Counted from the stretch's first letter, positions 36,658 to 45,557 are shown. The stretch: DNA of 64,000 nucleotides from Enterococcus sp. BWB1-3 (GCF_016745275.1 NZ_JADOEP010000015.1:42063-106062), one strand, 5' to 3'. Notes: generated from the letters alone by a model not told the origin. Translations and numbers: made by a program.

Positions 36658-37285
36658 AGTATTACTTGAAGGAGAAATTCCCAAATTAAGACCTGTAGAT
36701 GAAGATGAAATGAATTATAACAATGATCTCTGGACATTGTATGCCAAAACTGAAGACTATGATGAAATGATTGAAGTGGCAAAAAATAAATATATTAAAA
36801 GAACATTAGATACATTCAGCAAAGTTCTGACTAGTGATGATCCTAAAATGGAATTATTGGATAATGAATATTTCAAGTTGAATCAAGAAGATAAATTCTT
36901 TCGATTTATAGAGGAAGTCTTTGAGTTGAACAAACGGAAATGTTATATAGATTTGGGTGTTTTCAGTAATAAAGCAGAAGTAATAGACTTATTAACTAAC
37001 CTAAAAAGGAATTTAGACCAAATTGATGGGTATATTTTGTTTAATCAGGTAGATATTCTAGAAAAGAGTCATCAATCAATTTATCTGATTGATGATGTCA
37101 ATTTGCTAAAATTAATTTTCAAGTGTTTTTTGAGAGAAAAACTATGGAATGCTCTATATTTTGGAGAAATACCAATGATAATTAAAACAAATTATGATAT
37201 CAATCTTCCAATAATATTTGAGAACAAAAGAGTACAGAAAATTTATGAAGAGATTGCAAATTGTAATCAATTGTTTTTGCTGTAA
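36638..37285 (+). CDS. Putative immunity protein for cassette 1
   Basis: The 215-residue acidic, soluble protein starts inside the 3' end of the cassette-1 toxin frame, as expected for a cognate pair. It carries no signal peptide and no motif I recognise; it is rich in Leu, Asp and Lys with alternating helix-like segments. Immunity is inferred from position only. Its last 68 bases overlap, in another frame, the start of the next cassette's open frame. Confidence 0.6.
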   Translation: MERDLDKVLLEGEIPKLRPVDEDEMNYNNDLWTLYAKTEDYDEMIEVAKNKYIKRTLDTFSKVLTSDDPKMELLDNEYFKLNQEDKFFRFIEEVFELNKRKCYIDLGVFSNKAEVIDLLTNLKRNLDQIDGYILFNQVDILEKSHQSIYLIDDVNLLKLIFKCFLREKLWNALYFGEIPMIIKTNYDINLPIIFENKRVQKIYEEIANCNQLFLL

Positions 37286-38078
37286 TGAAAGAAATATTTT
37301 ATCTGAATATCTGAGAATTATTACAGTTACTACCTTTCCATTTTATGTAGAAATTAACAGTATATTATCACATTTAAGCGATGCAGCAATATCTACTTCT
37401 GGTATAGGAATCTTTGTAAAAGGAGTAGGCGGTCCACTAGCTACAACGGCAACAGGATTTGTTGCAACAGGAGGCTGGCCAGTAACATTGAACTGTGGAA
37501 TTACTTTTGTTGGTTTTGTCTGGTTAACAGCATCGGGTAAGGAAATTACAGTGATGGAGCCGCCGACATGGGCAATGGGCTCAACAGGTGTCACGACAAT
37601 AGGAAAAGTCTATGATCGAGATGGCAATGTAATCAGCAGCATTCCGGGATACACGAATCCTTATGGCAATGTTACGACACAAAATCCAGCAAAAGATGTA
37701 GGCAATGGTATTACATTAGGCCCACGCCCAGAGGATATGGCAGCGGGTGGGATGTATACTGGTATTACTAAGAATATTTATAAGGTAGTTTCCAGAATTG
37801 ATGAAAGTACTAGACTTGTCAAAGAAGCAGAAAAGATGGGAAAGAGCGAGGCTGCTCAAAAAGAGGCTGATCACTTAGTAAGTGAATTATTAAAAGGGAA
37901 TACTAATCTAGGAATAGGTTATAAAAATTTATTTAAAGATGTTATTTATATTAGAGGGAGAGAGGGTGCCCGTGTTTTTTATAGAATTGTAAATGGCGAA
38001 ATTGAAATATTGGGAAAAGCAAATAAAGGGAATGAAGATAAAGTTATTCGAATATTGAAAGATATGTATGGTAAATAA
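37218..38078 (+). CDS. Cassette 2: truncated PAAR-like core with RelE-like toxin tail
   Basis: The open frame has 286 residues. The first 45 or so are unrelated read-in. Core variant A begins near NSILSHLSDAA (37356), has two hydrophobic stretches (TSGIGIFVKGVGGP, NCGITFVGFVWLTAS) and runs to the shared junction MAAGGMYTG at 37737. The tail of about 104 residues (KNIYKVV ... KVIRILKDMYGK) has the alternation IYIRGREGARVFYRIVNGEIEILGKA, quoted here by its position 37948-38025. That is typical of RelE/BECR-fold RNases. The DUF4280 N terminus is missing, so it is an orphan. The tail is identical to that of cassette 6 at 42807-43148. Confidence 0.65.
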   Translation: MRTKEYRKFMKRLQIVINCFCCNERNILSEYLRIITVTTFPFYVEINSILSHLSDAAISTSGIGIFVKGVGGPLATTATGFVATGGWPVTLNCGITFVGFVWLTASGKEITVMEPPTWAMGSTGVTTIGKVYDRDGNVISSIPGYTNPYGNVTTQNPAKDVGNGITLGPRPEDMAAGGMYTGITKNIYKVVSRIDESTRLVKEAEKMGKSEAAQKEADHLVSELLKGNTNLGIGYKNLFKDVIYIRGREGARVFYRIVNGEIEILGKANKGNEDKVIRILKDMYGK

Positions 38079-38091
38079 GGGAGGGACAAAC

Positions 38092-38421
38092 ATGTTAGTT
38101 AGAAACATTGAGTATCCAACTACATTAGATAAAATTGAAGATCTAGAAAATGATAATATTGATGTTTTTGTAACTTTGGAAGATGGTTTTGAGTATGTTA
38201 CTGTAGTGTCGACAATTAAAAATATGGAGAATTTTGTAAAAAAAGAAGGTTTTTTGGAGTCTGGTACACCACTTATTATAGTTGATTATCTTGAAGACAA
38301 TTTGATACGACGAGCTATTGAATTCCATGCGCAAGACAATGCATATTGGTTGAAAATGGATCGGTTATATGTATGGTTTGAAACAGAACAGCTTAATGAA
38401 AAAATAAAACAAAATGAATAA
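38092..38421 (+). CDS. Putative immunity protein 2a
   Basis: 109 residues, acidic, cytosolic. ATG 38092 follows GGGAGGGAC and lies 13 bases after the RelE-like toxin stop. It is paralogous to the next gene: both open ML(V/I)(R/K)NI(E/N)Y, and both carry the FVxLEDG and IRRAIE motifs. One is presumably the antitoxin of the tail upstream; the second may cover a related variant. Confidence 0.65.
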   Translation: MLVRNIEYPTTLDKIEDLENDNIDVFVTLEDGFEYVTVVSTIKNMENFVKKEGFLESGTPLIIVDYLEDNLIRRAIEFHAQDNAYWLKMDRLYVWFETEQLNEKIKQNE

Positions 38422-38490
38422 AAAGATAGTAATTATCAATGAGGCTTTAATGCTGAGAATAAAATCATGAAACAGAAGGAGAGTACAGCG

Positions 38491-38838
38491 ATGTTAATCA
38501 AAAATATTAACTACTCAATTCCCTTGGAGAAGATAAAAGATCCAGAAGATGCTTCTATAAATGTTTTTGTTGAGTTGGAGGATGGATTGGTATGTAAAGT
38601 TCCATTTGCAACTGTAAAAAATCTAAAAATGAGAATGACTGAAGGATTTTTAGCAGAAAAAAGACCCTATATAGTTGTCAGTAAATTGGAAGAAGATATT
38701 ATTAGACGAGCTATAGAATCCTATGCTTATGAAAAAGAAGATGCTCACTGGTTGAAACTAATTTCTGTATTCCCCGCATTTGATATAAAGGAGTTGGATC
38801 AAATGATTGAGAAGGTTGAAGAAATATACAAGGACTAA
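38491..38838 (+). CDS. Putative immunity protein 2b (paralogue of 2a)
   Basis: 115 residues beginning MLIKNINYSIPLEKIKDP, similar along its length to immunity 2a. ATG 38491 follows AGAAGGAGAG. Keeping two diverged paralogous immunity genes per cassette suggests protection against two toxin variants. It has no known domain. Confidence 0.65.
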   Translation: MLIKNINYSIPLEKIKDPEDASINVFVELEDGLVCKVPFATVKNLKMRMTEGFLAEKRPYIVVSKLEEDIIRRAIESYAYEKEDAHWLKLISVFPAFDIKELDQMIEKVEEIYKD

Positions 38839-38936
38839 TTTATTTTGAAGTAGCCGAGTCTGGAAGTTTCGATTTAAATAAGTTTATTAGAAAAGTTTCC
38901 TAAGGTATCTCTATCTTTGTTGGAAATTTATGCAAT

Positions 38937-40369
38937 AAGTCTGATAACTTTTACAACGATTGAAGCACTGACATTGAACTCGAAATTAAGCTGTGATTGT
39001 ACGCCTCTGGAAAGTGTTTCGATCCTTGACAGGGCGTAGGAGGTACTGGGAACAGTATACTGCCCCGGCTAAATGATGCCGCAACGACTGGTAATGGTTT
39101 TCAATGGGTTGGTTCTATATCGGTAACAGCTTCTGGTATAGGAATCTTTGTAAAAGGAGTAGGCAGCCCACTAGCTACAACGGCAACATGAGTTGTTGCA
39201 ACAGTAGGCTGGCCAGTAACATTGATCTGTGGAATTACTTTTGTTGGTTTTGTCTGGCTAACAGCATCGGGTAAGGAAATTACAGTGATGCAGCCGCTGG
39301 CATGGGCAATGGGCTCAACAGGTGTCACGACAATAGGAAAAATTTATGATCAAGATGGCAATGTAATCAGCAGCATTCCGGGATACACGAATCCTTATGG
39401 CAATGTTACGACACAAAATCCAGCAAAAGATGTAGGCAATGGTATTACATTAGGCCCACGCCCAGAGGACATGGCAGCGGGTGGGATGTATACCGGCATT
39501 TATCCATCAGTTTCTGGTCACCCGTTTGGTTTATACGAAGATGCACCTTATCATACTAATGTAGGTAATTCTGTGAAAAGTAAAAAGCCAATTGATGGGC
39601 AGCATGCGTTAGACAACTCTGTTCCGATTAGCGCAAATACTGATAGAAGAGTTGCTATTTCAAATGGGGAAATTGTAATATTAGACCAAACATCAACTGG
39701 ACTTGATCATGGACATGTAGAAGAGTGGACGGAGGTATACATTAACACCCAAACCCTTTTAAGAAAACTAGGGTGGGTAAATAAAAAAGGGAAAATCATT
39801 AAGAAAGAAGAAGAGAATAATGAAAAAAATGAATTTACTATAAATGACACATGTAAAATTGTTTTAGAGATCAATCCAGATAGTACAAATGACGATGAGA
39901 GTACCCCATTGTACTATTTCGATTGGTGTGATATTTACTTAGTAGCAAACAAAACCAAATATTTAGTTTTTAATGACTACCTTATCGAAGGAATCAAGTC
40001 ATTCTACAATACGTTGAAACTAGTTGAGGCAAATAATTATCCTATTTTAGAGGAACACTTTGAATTGGGGGAAGGCTATTATATTAATGAAGAGTATAAT
40101 TTAGAACTTGAGTTATCAACGAAATTTCCAATGTGGGGAAGTAGGGTAAATGATACTAACGAAGCATGGATTTACAACTATAAAAATGAAATATATCTAG
40201 AAATGAGTCCGATATATCCATATCATTATTTAGAAATTCCAGAAGGACATGAAACCTACAAAGAGTTTAAAAAAAATTTAAAATAGGATATAGAGTTGAA
40301 TTAGCTCATTCAACTGTTGAAACTTGGGTGCAGAGAAGTAAATCTATTTTGGAAAATTTACAGGATTAA
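38937..40369 (+). pseudogene. Cassette 3: decayed core, toxin tail fused in frame to its immunity gene
   Basis: The core resembles the others but has a frame-breaking change after ATCCTTGACAG (39032) and a TGA at 39189-39191 where cassette 2 has GGA. The 354-residue open frame 39222-40286 runs through the shared junction (ATG 39471) into a tail with GQHALDNSVPI and HGHVEEW. It then continues, without a stop, into the immunity sequence (YLVFNDYLIEGIKSFYNTLKL). In cassette 7 the same two parts are separate genes. A further frameshift near 40280 separates the last 30 immunity residues (GYRVELAHSTVE...), which end at 40369. Confidence 0.7.
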
Positions 40370-40392
40370 TTCAATTAGGCAAGGGCATTACA

Positions 40393-40683
40393 TTGGGACC
40401 TGGCTTAGATGATTGGTTGACTAAGGGCATTGTTATTCCAAAGATTACAGATAATGAGTCTTATCATGTTAATAATATACTTGACATAGATATACAATTT
40501 TTTGCAAAAAAACCTGATATAAAACAGATTGAAAGTATAGCAAAAAAATACAAAATAAACCCAGTACAGAGAAGGGAATTTGGAGATTATATAGAAAGTT
40601 TAAAAGATTTAGTACCGAATAACAAAAATTTTTCTTGGAAGGAACTAGAAAAATTGGCTAAAGAATTTATGGAGGACTTTTAA
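40393..40683 (+). CDS. Cassette 4: orphan toxin C-terminal domain
   Basis: Only about six residues of core remain (GKGITLGP, from 40381). The tail LDDWLTKGIVIP is followed by IDIQFFAKKPDIKQIE and QRREFGDYIESLK. This pattern recurs at the C termini of many Rhs- and phage-like Firmicutes toxins, in my recollection, with the activity unassigned. The frame starts at TTG 40393 at best, so independent translation is doubtful. Its stop overlaps the start of the DUF4279 gene. Confidence 0.55.
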   Translation: MGPGLDDWLTKGIVIPKITDNESYHVNNILDIDIQFFAKKPDIKQIESIAKKYKINPVQRREFGDYIESLKDLVPNNKNFSWKELEKLAKEFMEDF

Positions 40684-41081
40684 TGAATACAGGTTATTGT
40701 AGTTTTATAGTAAAGGGACATGGTATAAATTTTAAAGAAATTGAACAAAAATTAAAAACAGAAGCTACAAAAATTTTTAAAGAAGGACAAATAACAAGTG
40801 AGGTGATTGGTAAAAATGAGTTTGATTTAATCAGGTTTGATAAAGAATTCATTAATGAAAGTAACCCAAATGAAGTATTAAAGGGACTTTTAGAACAGTT
40901 ACTACCACTGAATTCTTATATTGAAGAGATAAATAATGAATCAGATGTTTATATTAAGTGTTTTTTACAATCTAATAGCGCTCAAATAAACTTTAGAATA
41001 TCACCAGAAGTTATGAATAAAATAGCTATATTAGGTATTGATTTTGAAGTTTCAATTTTATCTTGGGGTGGTTCCAAATAA
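40683..41081 (+). CDS. DUF4279-family immunity protein
   Basis: 132 residues with the DUF4279 opening YCSFIVKGHGINFKEIEQKL. The closing half pairs hydrophobic strands (QINFRISPEVMNKIAILGIDF). DUF4279 proteins occur repeatedly as immunity genes beside polymorphic toxins. The start overlaps the stop of the cassette-4 tail (TAATG), and a GGAGG sits just before. It is the probable antitoxin of cassette 4. Confidence 0.75.
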   Translation: MNTGYCSFIVKGHGINFKEIEQKLKTEATKIFKEGQITSEVIGKNEFDLIRFDKEFINESNPNEVLKGLLEQLLPLNSYIEEINNESDVYIKCFLQSNSAQINFRISPEVMNKIAILGIDFEVSILSWGGSK

Positions 41082-41119
41082 TTTTTATTTTTAATAAAAA
41101 AACAAGATTTTCTTAAAGT

Positions 41120-41280
41120 ATGTTCAACAGTAGCTATCGTTCATACAAAAATAACAAAGTGTCATCTGCTATAAATGCGCATGAAATTTTTCATTTTCCA
41201 ATAAGATAGACACTCGTAACTTAAAATCATCCCTTTGTCATTTTGGTTTTGATCCTGTTGACTTAGTCAGTGGTGTCTAA
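41120..41280 (+). pseudogene. Fragment of the Rhs gene 5' end inside the cassette array
   Basis: The segment matches 49023-49180, the first 53 codons of the intact Rhs gene, at roughly 80% identity, including a shared AATAAGATAGACACTCGTAAC block. It has lost several bases and ends in TAA, then jumps to the cassette core (GGAGACCTTATGGTAATG). It shows that an Rhs gene and a cassette core were once joined here by deletion or recombination. Confidence 0.8.
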
Positions 41281-41364
41281 ATGGAGACCTTATGGTAATG
41301 TTACGACACAAAATCCAGCAAAAATGTAGGCAAGGGCATTACGTTAGGACCACGACCGGAGGAT

Positions 41365-41712
41365 ATGGCAGCGGGTGGGATGTATACTGGTATATATTTG
41401 TCAGTAAAAGCTGGCAGCATAAACGATTTGTCTGATAATGCTAAAAATATCTTAGGGAAATACGAAAATGGAAATTGGAGTGGGAATGTATCCGGGCAAA
41501 CTCAAGGTACTGCTGCGGGAGCTAGATATTATAATACTGACGGACAACTACCAGATACAGATATGGAAGGAAATAAAGTAATTTACAAAGAATTTGATGT
41601 AAATAATAGAGTACAGGGTATGAACAGAGATGCGGAAAGGTTTGTTCGAGGAAGTGACGGCTCATTATACTATACTACAGATCACTATAAGACATTTACA
41701 AAAATAAAGTGA
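41365..41712 (+). CDS. Cassette 5: barnase-family ribonuclease toxin tail
   Basis: After the junction MAAGGMYTG comes a tail that aligns with barnase. YNTDGQLPDTD matches barnase FSNREGKLPG. E76 in YKEFDVN corresponds to Glu73, R88 and R92 in NRDAERF to Arg83 and Arg87, and H107 in YYTTDHYKTFTKI to His102. Spacing between the last three residues equals that of barnase, so an active extracellular-type guanyl-preferring RNase is likely. The core upstream is short and carries a one-base loss (GCAAAAATG for GCAAAAGATG), so it is an orphan. A barstar-like gene follows. Confidence 0.85.
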   Translation: MAAGGMYTGIYLSVKAGSINDLSDNAKNILGKYENGNWSGNVSGQTQGTAAGARYYNTDGQLPDTDMEGNKVIYKEFDVNNRVQGMNRDAERFVRGSDGSLYYTTDHYKTFTKIK

Positions 41713-41729
41713 AATAGAAAGGATATTAT

Positions 41730-42137
41730 ATGGATTCAATAGTAGAAATTAGCAATGTACAAAAGAAAGAAATAGAGCAAGCTTTAATAAAAGATAATTA
41801 TTTTATTGCGGAGATAGATGGAGAAAAAATTGAAACACTACCACAATATATGGAAGCTATAAAAAAAGCGTTTGAATTTCCAGAAGCAATGTTTGAAAAC
41901 ACTTCTAGTATCGATTCATATTTGGATTGGATGAGAGATTTAAGTTGGTTAGGCAATAAAGAAGGATATGTATTATTTATTATCAATAGTTCCAAGATGA
42001 TGATAGGTGAAGAAGCAAAAAAAGCCATTTTATTCGAAACATTTAAGGACGCTATTATCCCTTTTTGGAAAGACGAAGTTGAACACGTTGTAGTTGATGG
42101 AGAAAAAAAAGAGTTTAAAGTATTTATAGAAAAATAG
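41730..42137 (+). CDS. Barstar-family ribonuclease inhibitor (immunity)
   Basis: 135 residues. The segment IAEIDGEKIETLPQYMEAI followed by FEFPEAMFENTSSIDSYLDWMRDL has the barstar pattern: an inhibitor strand-helix start, the helix that plugs the barnase active site, and the Asp/Trp-rich loop. It starts 17 bases after the barnase-type tail. It should bind and block that RNase in the cytoplasm. Known barnase/barstar pairing supports the assignment of both genes. Confidence 0.82.
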   Translation: MDSIVEISNVQKKEIEQALIKDNYFIAEIDGEKIETLPQYMEAIKKAFEFPEAMFENTSSIDSYLDWMRDLSWLGNKEGYVLFIINSSKMMIGEEAKKAILFETFKDAIIPFWKDEVEHVVVDGEKKEFKVFIEK

Positions 42138-42449
42138 AATGATATTTTATTATTTTATTATTTGATTGGGCTCAGAAAATAAGACCTTGAATAAGAGGGG
42201 GGCGAAGTAGAATTGAAAAGGAGAGTATTTGTTAAGTAATTATTGTTAATGGTTTAAAAAATAAACTCTCCATTTTCAAGCGCTTGTGTATTCCAAAGAT
42301 ATTTATAAAATTTTTAAGAAATGAATACTTAGAAAATAAGTACGGAAATAATGTCTTAATAAATAGAATATGCTTAATAAAACAGACTGGGAGGCGGGGG
42401 AAGCAATGGAAACAGCATACTGCCTCAGTTAAATGATGCTGCATTAGGA

Positions 42450-43148
42450 ATGAATCCACTTCAGCAATATGGGTATCTGGCAGTAGGAAGTTCAGGGCTG
42501 CTAATAATGGTAAAAGGTGCAGGTGGAGCAATTGTTTCTGCAGTGGGCTGGCCAGTTTTATTAGCCGGAGGAGTTGTTTTCGTTTTTTATGGACTTTCGA
42601 AAATTAATAATGGTGTTACGGTGATGGGACCGCCGGCATGGGCAATGGGCTCAACAGGGGTCACGACAATAGGCAAAGTCTATGATCGAGATGGCAATGT
42701 AATCAGCAGCATTCCGGGATACACGAATCCTTATGGCAATGTTACGACACAAAATCCAGCAAAAGATGTAGGCAATGGTATTACATTAGGCCCACGCCCA
42801 GAGGATATGGCAGCGGGTGGGATGTATACTGGTATTACTAAGAATATTTATAAGGTAGTTTCCAGAATTGATGAAAGTACTAGACTTGTCAAAGAAGCAG
42901 AAAAGATGGGAAAGAGCGAGGCTGCTCAAAAAGAGGCTGATCACTTAGTAAGTGAATTATTAAAAGGGAATACTAATCTAGGAATAGGTTATAAAAATTT
43001 ATTTAAAGATGTTATTTATATTAGAGGGAGAGAGGGTGCCCGTGTTTTTTATAGAATTGTAAATGGCGAAATTGAAATATTGGGAAAAGCAAATAAAGGG
43101 AATGAAGATAAAGTTATTCGAATATTGAAAGATATGTATGGTAAATAA
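42450..43148 (+). CDS. Cassette 6: truncated core with RelE-like toxin tail (copy of cassette 2)
   Basis: Core variant B starts in frame with GGGSNGNSILPQLNDAALG at about 42390. It has two hydrophobic helices (YLAVGSSGLLIMVKGAGGAI and WPVLLAGGVVFVFYGL, residues about 8-27 and 33-50) and continues to the junction ATG at 42807. The tail is identical to cassette 2. Upstream DNA (42140-42385) is non-coding. An ATG at 42450 (MNPLQQYG) exists but has no good ribosome site. It is silent or weakly expressed. Confidence 0.65.
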   Translation: MNPLQQYGYLAVGSSGLLIMVKGAGGAIVSAVGWPVLLAGGVVFVFYGLSKINNGVTVMGPPAWAMGSTGVTTIGKVYDRDGNVISSIPGYTNPYGNVTTQNPAKDVGNGITLGPRPEDMAAGGMYTGITKNIYKVVSRIDESTRLVKEAEKMGKSEAAQKEADHLVSELLKGNTNLGIGYKNLFKDVIYIRGREGARVFYRIVNGEIEILGKANKGNEDKVIRILKDMYGK

Positions 43149-43161
43149 GGGAGGGACAAAC

Positions 43162-43491
43162 ATGTTAGTTAGAAACATTGAGTATCCAACTACATTAGAT
43201 AAAATTGAAGATCTAGAAAATGATAATATTGATGTTTTTGTAACTTTAGAAGACGGGTTTAAGTATGTTACTGTAGTGTCGACAATTAAAAATATGGAGA
43301 ATTTTGTAAAAAAAGAAGGTTTTTTAGAGCCTGGTACCCCACTCATTATTGTTGATTTTCTTGAGGAGAATTTAATAAGACGAGCTATTGAATTCCATGC
43401 GCAAGACAATGCATACTGGTTGAAAATGGATTGGTTATATGTATGGTTTGAAACAGAACAGCTTAATGAAAAAATAAAACAAAATGAATAA
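43162..43491 (+). CDS. Putative immunity protein 6a
   Basis: 109 residues, nearly identical to immunity 2a; changes include FEYV to FKYV, DYLEDN to DFLEEN and DR to DW. The same GGGAGGGAC ribosome site is used. The toxin tail upstream is unchanged, so these substitutions may be drift. Confidence 0.65.
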   Translation: MLVRNIEYPTTLDKIEDLENDNIDVFVTLEDGFKYVTVVSTIKNMENFVKKEGFLEPGTPLIIVDFLEENLIRRAIEFHAQDNAYWLKMDWLYVWFETEQLNEKIKQNE

Positions 43492-43560
43492 AAAGATAGT
43501 AATTATCAATGAGGCTTTAATGCTGAGAATAAAATCATGAAACAGAAGGAGAGTATAGCG

Positions 43561-43908
43561 ATGTTAATCAAAAATATTAACTACTCAGTTCCCTTGGAGA
43601 AGATAAAAGATCCAGAAGATGCTTCTATAAATGTTTTTGTTGAGTTGGAGGATGGATTGGTATGTAAAGTTCCATTTGCAACTGTAAAAAATCTAAAAAT
43701 GAGAATGACTGAAGGATTTTTAGCAGAAAAAAGACCCTATATAGTTGTCAGTAAATTGGAAGAAGATATTATTAGACAAGCTATAGAATCCTATGCTTAT
43801 AAAAAAGAAGAGGCTTACTGGTTGAAACTAATTTCTGTATTTCCTACATTTGACATAAAGGAGTTGGATCAAATGATTGAGAAGGTCGAAGAAATATACA
43901 AGGACTAA
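43561..43908 (+). CDS. Putative immunity protein 6b
   Basis: 115 residues, the counterpart of immunity 2b with a few replacements (IRRAIE to IRQAIE, FPAFD to FPTFD). It lies 69 bases after 6a. Confidence 0.65.
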   Translation: MLIKNINYSVPLEKIKDPEDASINVFVELEDGLVCKVPFATVKNLKMRMTEGFLAEKRPYIVVSKLEEDIIRQAIESYAYKKEEAYWLKLISVFPTFDIKELDQMIEKVEEIYKD

Positions 43909-43986
43909 TTTATTTTGAAGTAGCCGAGTCTGGAAGTTTCGATTTAAATAAGTTTATTAGAAAAGTTTCCTAAGGTATCTCTATCT

Positions 43987-44871
43987 TTGTTGGAAATTCA
44001 TGCAATAAGTCTGACAACCTTTATAAAAATTGAAGCACTGACATTGAACTCGAAGTTAAGCTGTGATTGTACGTCACCGGAAAGTATTTCGATCCTTGAC
44101 AGTGGTCAGGGAGGCGGGGGAAGTAATGGAAACAGCATACTGCCTCAGTTAAATGATGCTGCATTAGGAATGAATCCACTTCAGCAATATGGGTATCTGG
44201 CAGTAGGAAGTTCAGGGCTGCTAATAATGGTAAAAGGTGCAGGTGGAGCAATTGTTTCTGCAGTGGGCTGGCCAGTTTTATTAGCAGGAGGAGTTATTTT
44301 CGTTTTTTATGGACTTTCGAAAATTAATAATGGTGTTACGGTGATGGGACCGCCGGCATGGGCAATGGGCTCAACAGGTGTCACGACAATAGGCAAAGTC
44401 TATGATCAAGATGGCAATGTAATCAGCAGCATTCCGGGATACACAGATCCTTATGGCAATGTTACGACACAAAATCCAGCAAAAGATGTAGGCAATGGTA
44501 TTACATTAGGCCCACGCCCAGAGGATATGGCAGCGGGTGGGATGTATACTGGCATTTATCCATCAGTTTCTGGTCACCCGTTTGGTTTATACGAAGATGC
44601 ACCTTATCATACTAATGTAGGTAATTCTGTGAAAAGTAAAAAGCCAATTGATGGGCAGCATGCGTTAGACAACTCTGTTCCGATTAGCTCAAATACTGAT
44701 AGAAGAGTTGCTATTTCAAATGGAGAAATTGTAATAATAGATCAAACTTTACCTGGGCTTTACCATGGACATGTAGAAGAATGGGATGAAGTGAATGAAA
44801 AAGTGAAAGGACTTTTAAGAAAATTGGGATGGGTTAATAAAAAAGGAAAGATAATAAAAAAGGAGGACTAA
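43987..44871 (+). CDS. Cassette 7: PAAR-like core fragment with HALDNSV-type toxin tail
   Basis: 294 residues from a TTG start. The second half of the DUF4280 domain (LNSKLSCDCTSPESISILDSGQG), the variant-B membrane-like core and the junction at 44527 are all intact and in frame. The first half of DUF4280 is absent. The tail of about 110 residues has the conserved GQHALDNSVPI, RRVAISNGEIVI and HGHVEEWDEV motifs. I recognise this as a recurrent polymorphic-toxin tail but cannot name its activity. It ends NKKGKIIKKED and is followed after 7 bases by its immunity gene. Confidence 0.7.
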   Translation: MLEIHAISLTTFIKIEALTLNSKLSCDCTSPESISILDSGQGGGGSNGNSILPQLNDAALGMNPLQQYGYLAVGSSGLLIMVKGAGGAIVSAVGWPVLLAGGVIFVFYGLSKINNGVTVMGPPAWAMGSTGVTTIGKVYDQDGNVISSIPGYTDPYGNVTTQNPAKDVGNGITLGPRPEDMAAGGMYTGIYPSVSGHPFGLYEDAPYHTNVGNSVKSKKPIDGQHALDNSVPISSNTDRRVAISNGEIVIIDQTLPGLYHGHVEEWDEVNEKVKGLLRKLGWVNKKGKIIKKED

Positions 44872-44878
44872 CATAGAG

Positions 44879-45430
44879 ATGGAAGAATTTATTTTTTCAT
44901 TAAATAAAACGAATAAAATTGTATTAAAAATTGATTCCAAAAATGAAGTTTATAGAGAAGGTATGATTCTCCACTATTTTGATCAGTGTGAGGTTTATCT
45001 AATTCTGGACAGAAAAGAGTACCTAGTTTTTAATGACTATCTTACGGAAGGAATTAAATCTTTTTGTAACACTTTGAAATTAGTATTAGCCAATGAATAC
45101 CCTATTATAGAAGAACATTTTGAATTAGGAGAAGGCTATTTCACCAATGAAGATATTGACTCTGACTTTTTTTTACCTGTACTTTCTCCAATTTGGATGA
45201 GTATTGGGAAAGATATCCATGCATTGTGGTTATACAACTATAAAAATAAAATATATCTAGAATTGAGCCCAATTTATCCACATCATTCATCAGAGATTAC
45301 ACCTTGTAGTAAAACATATGATGAATTTAGAATGGATTATAGATTAGATTATAGAACTGAAATCGAACATTCTTTGCTTGAATGTTGGCTAGAACAAAGT
45401 CAGGGAATTCTAGACAGTCTGCAAATTTAA
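44879..45430 (+). CDS. Putative immunity protein for cassette 7
   Basis: 183 residues, acidic, no membrane segment. It is homologous to the C-terminal half of the fused frame in cassette 3 (YLVFNDYLTEGIKSF, HFELGEGYF). AAAAGGAGG lies about 12 bases before the start ATG at 44879. Position and pairing in two cassettes make it the likely antitoxin of the HALDNSV tail. Confidence 0.7.
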   Translation: MEEFIFSLNKTNKIVLKIDSKNEVYREGMILHYFDQCEVYLILDRKEYLVFNDYLTEGIKSFCNTLKLVLANEYPIIEEHFELGEGYFTNEDIDSDFFLPVLSPIWMSIGKDIHALWLYNYKNKIYLELSPIYPHHSSEITPCSKTYDEFRMDYRLDYRTEIEHSLLECWLEQSQGILDSLQI

Positions 45431-45557
45431 GTTATGTGTTCTCCTAAAGGAAAGTGAAGGGCATATTAATAATTCATGGCCTTCAAATACATTTAGAACT
45501 GATTGGGAATTAAGTTGGAAGGATGAAAAACTGCTAATCAATACAAAATGGTTTTTA

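Larger units (their letters stand above)
37551..39032 (+). repeat. Segmental duplication, copy 1 (partner 42621-44102)
   Basis: The two copies keep a constant offset of 5070 bases over about 1.48 kb without any indel that I can detect. They cover the end of the core, the RelE-like toxin tail, both immunity genes and the start of the next cassette. Differences are scattered substitutions concentrated in the immunity genes and after. Confidence 0.9.
42621..44102 (+). repeat. Segmental duplication, copy 2 (partner 37551-39032)
   Basis: Offset is exactly 5070 bases throughout. The upstream cores differ in type (variant A in copy 1, variant B here). The shared part therefore begins within the core, at the VTVM(G/E)PP region, which marks one recombination boundary. 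Confidence 0.9.
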
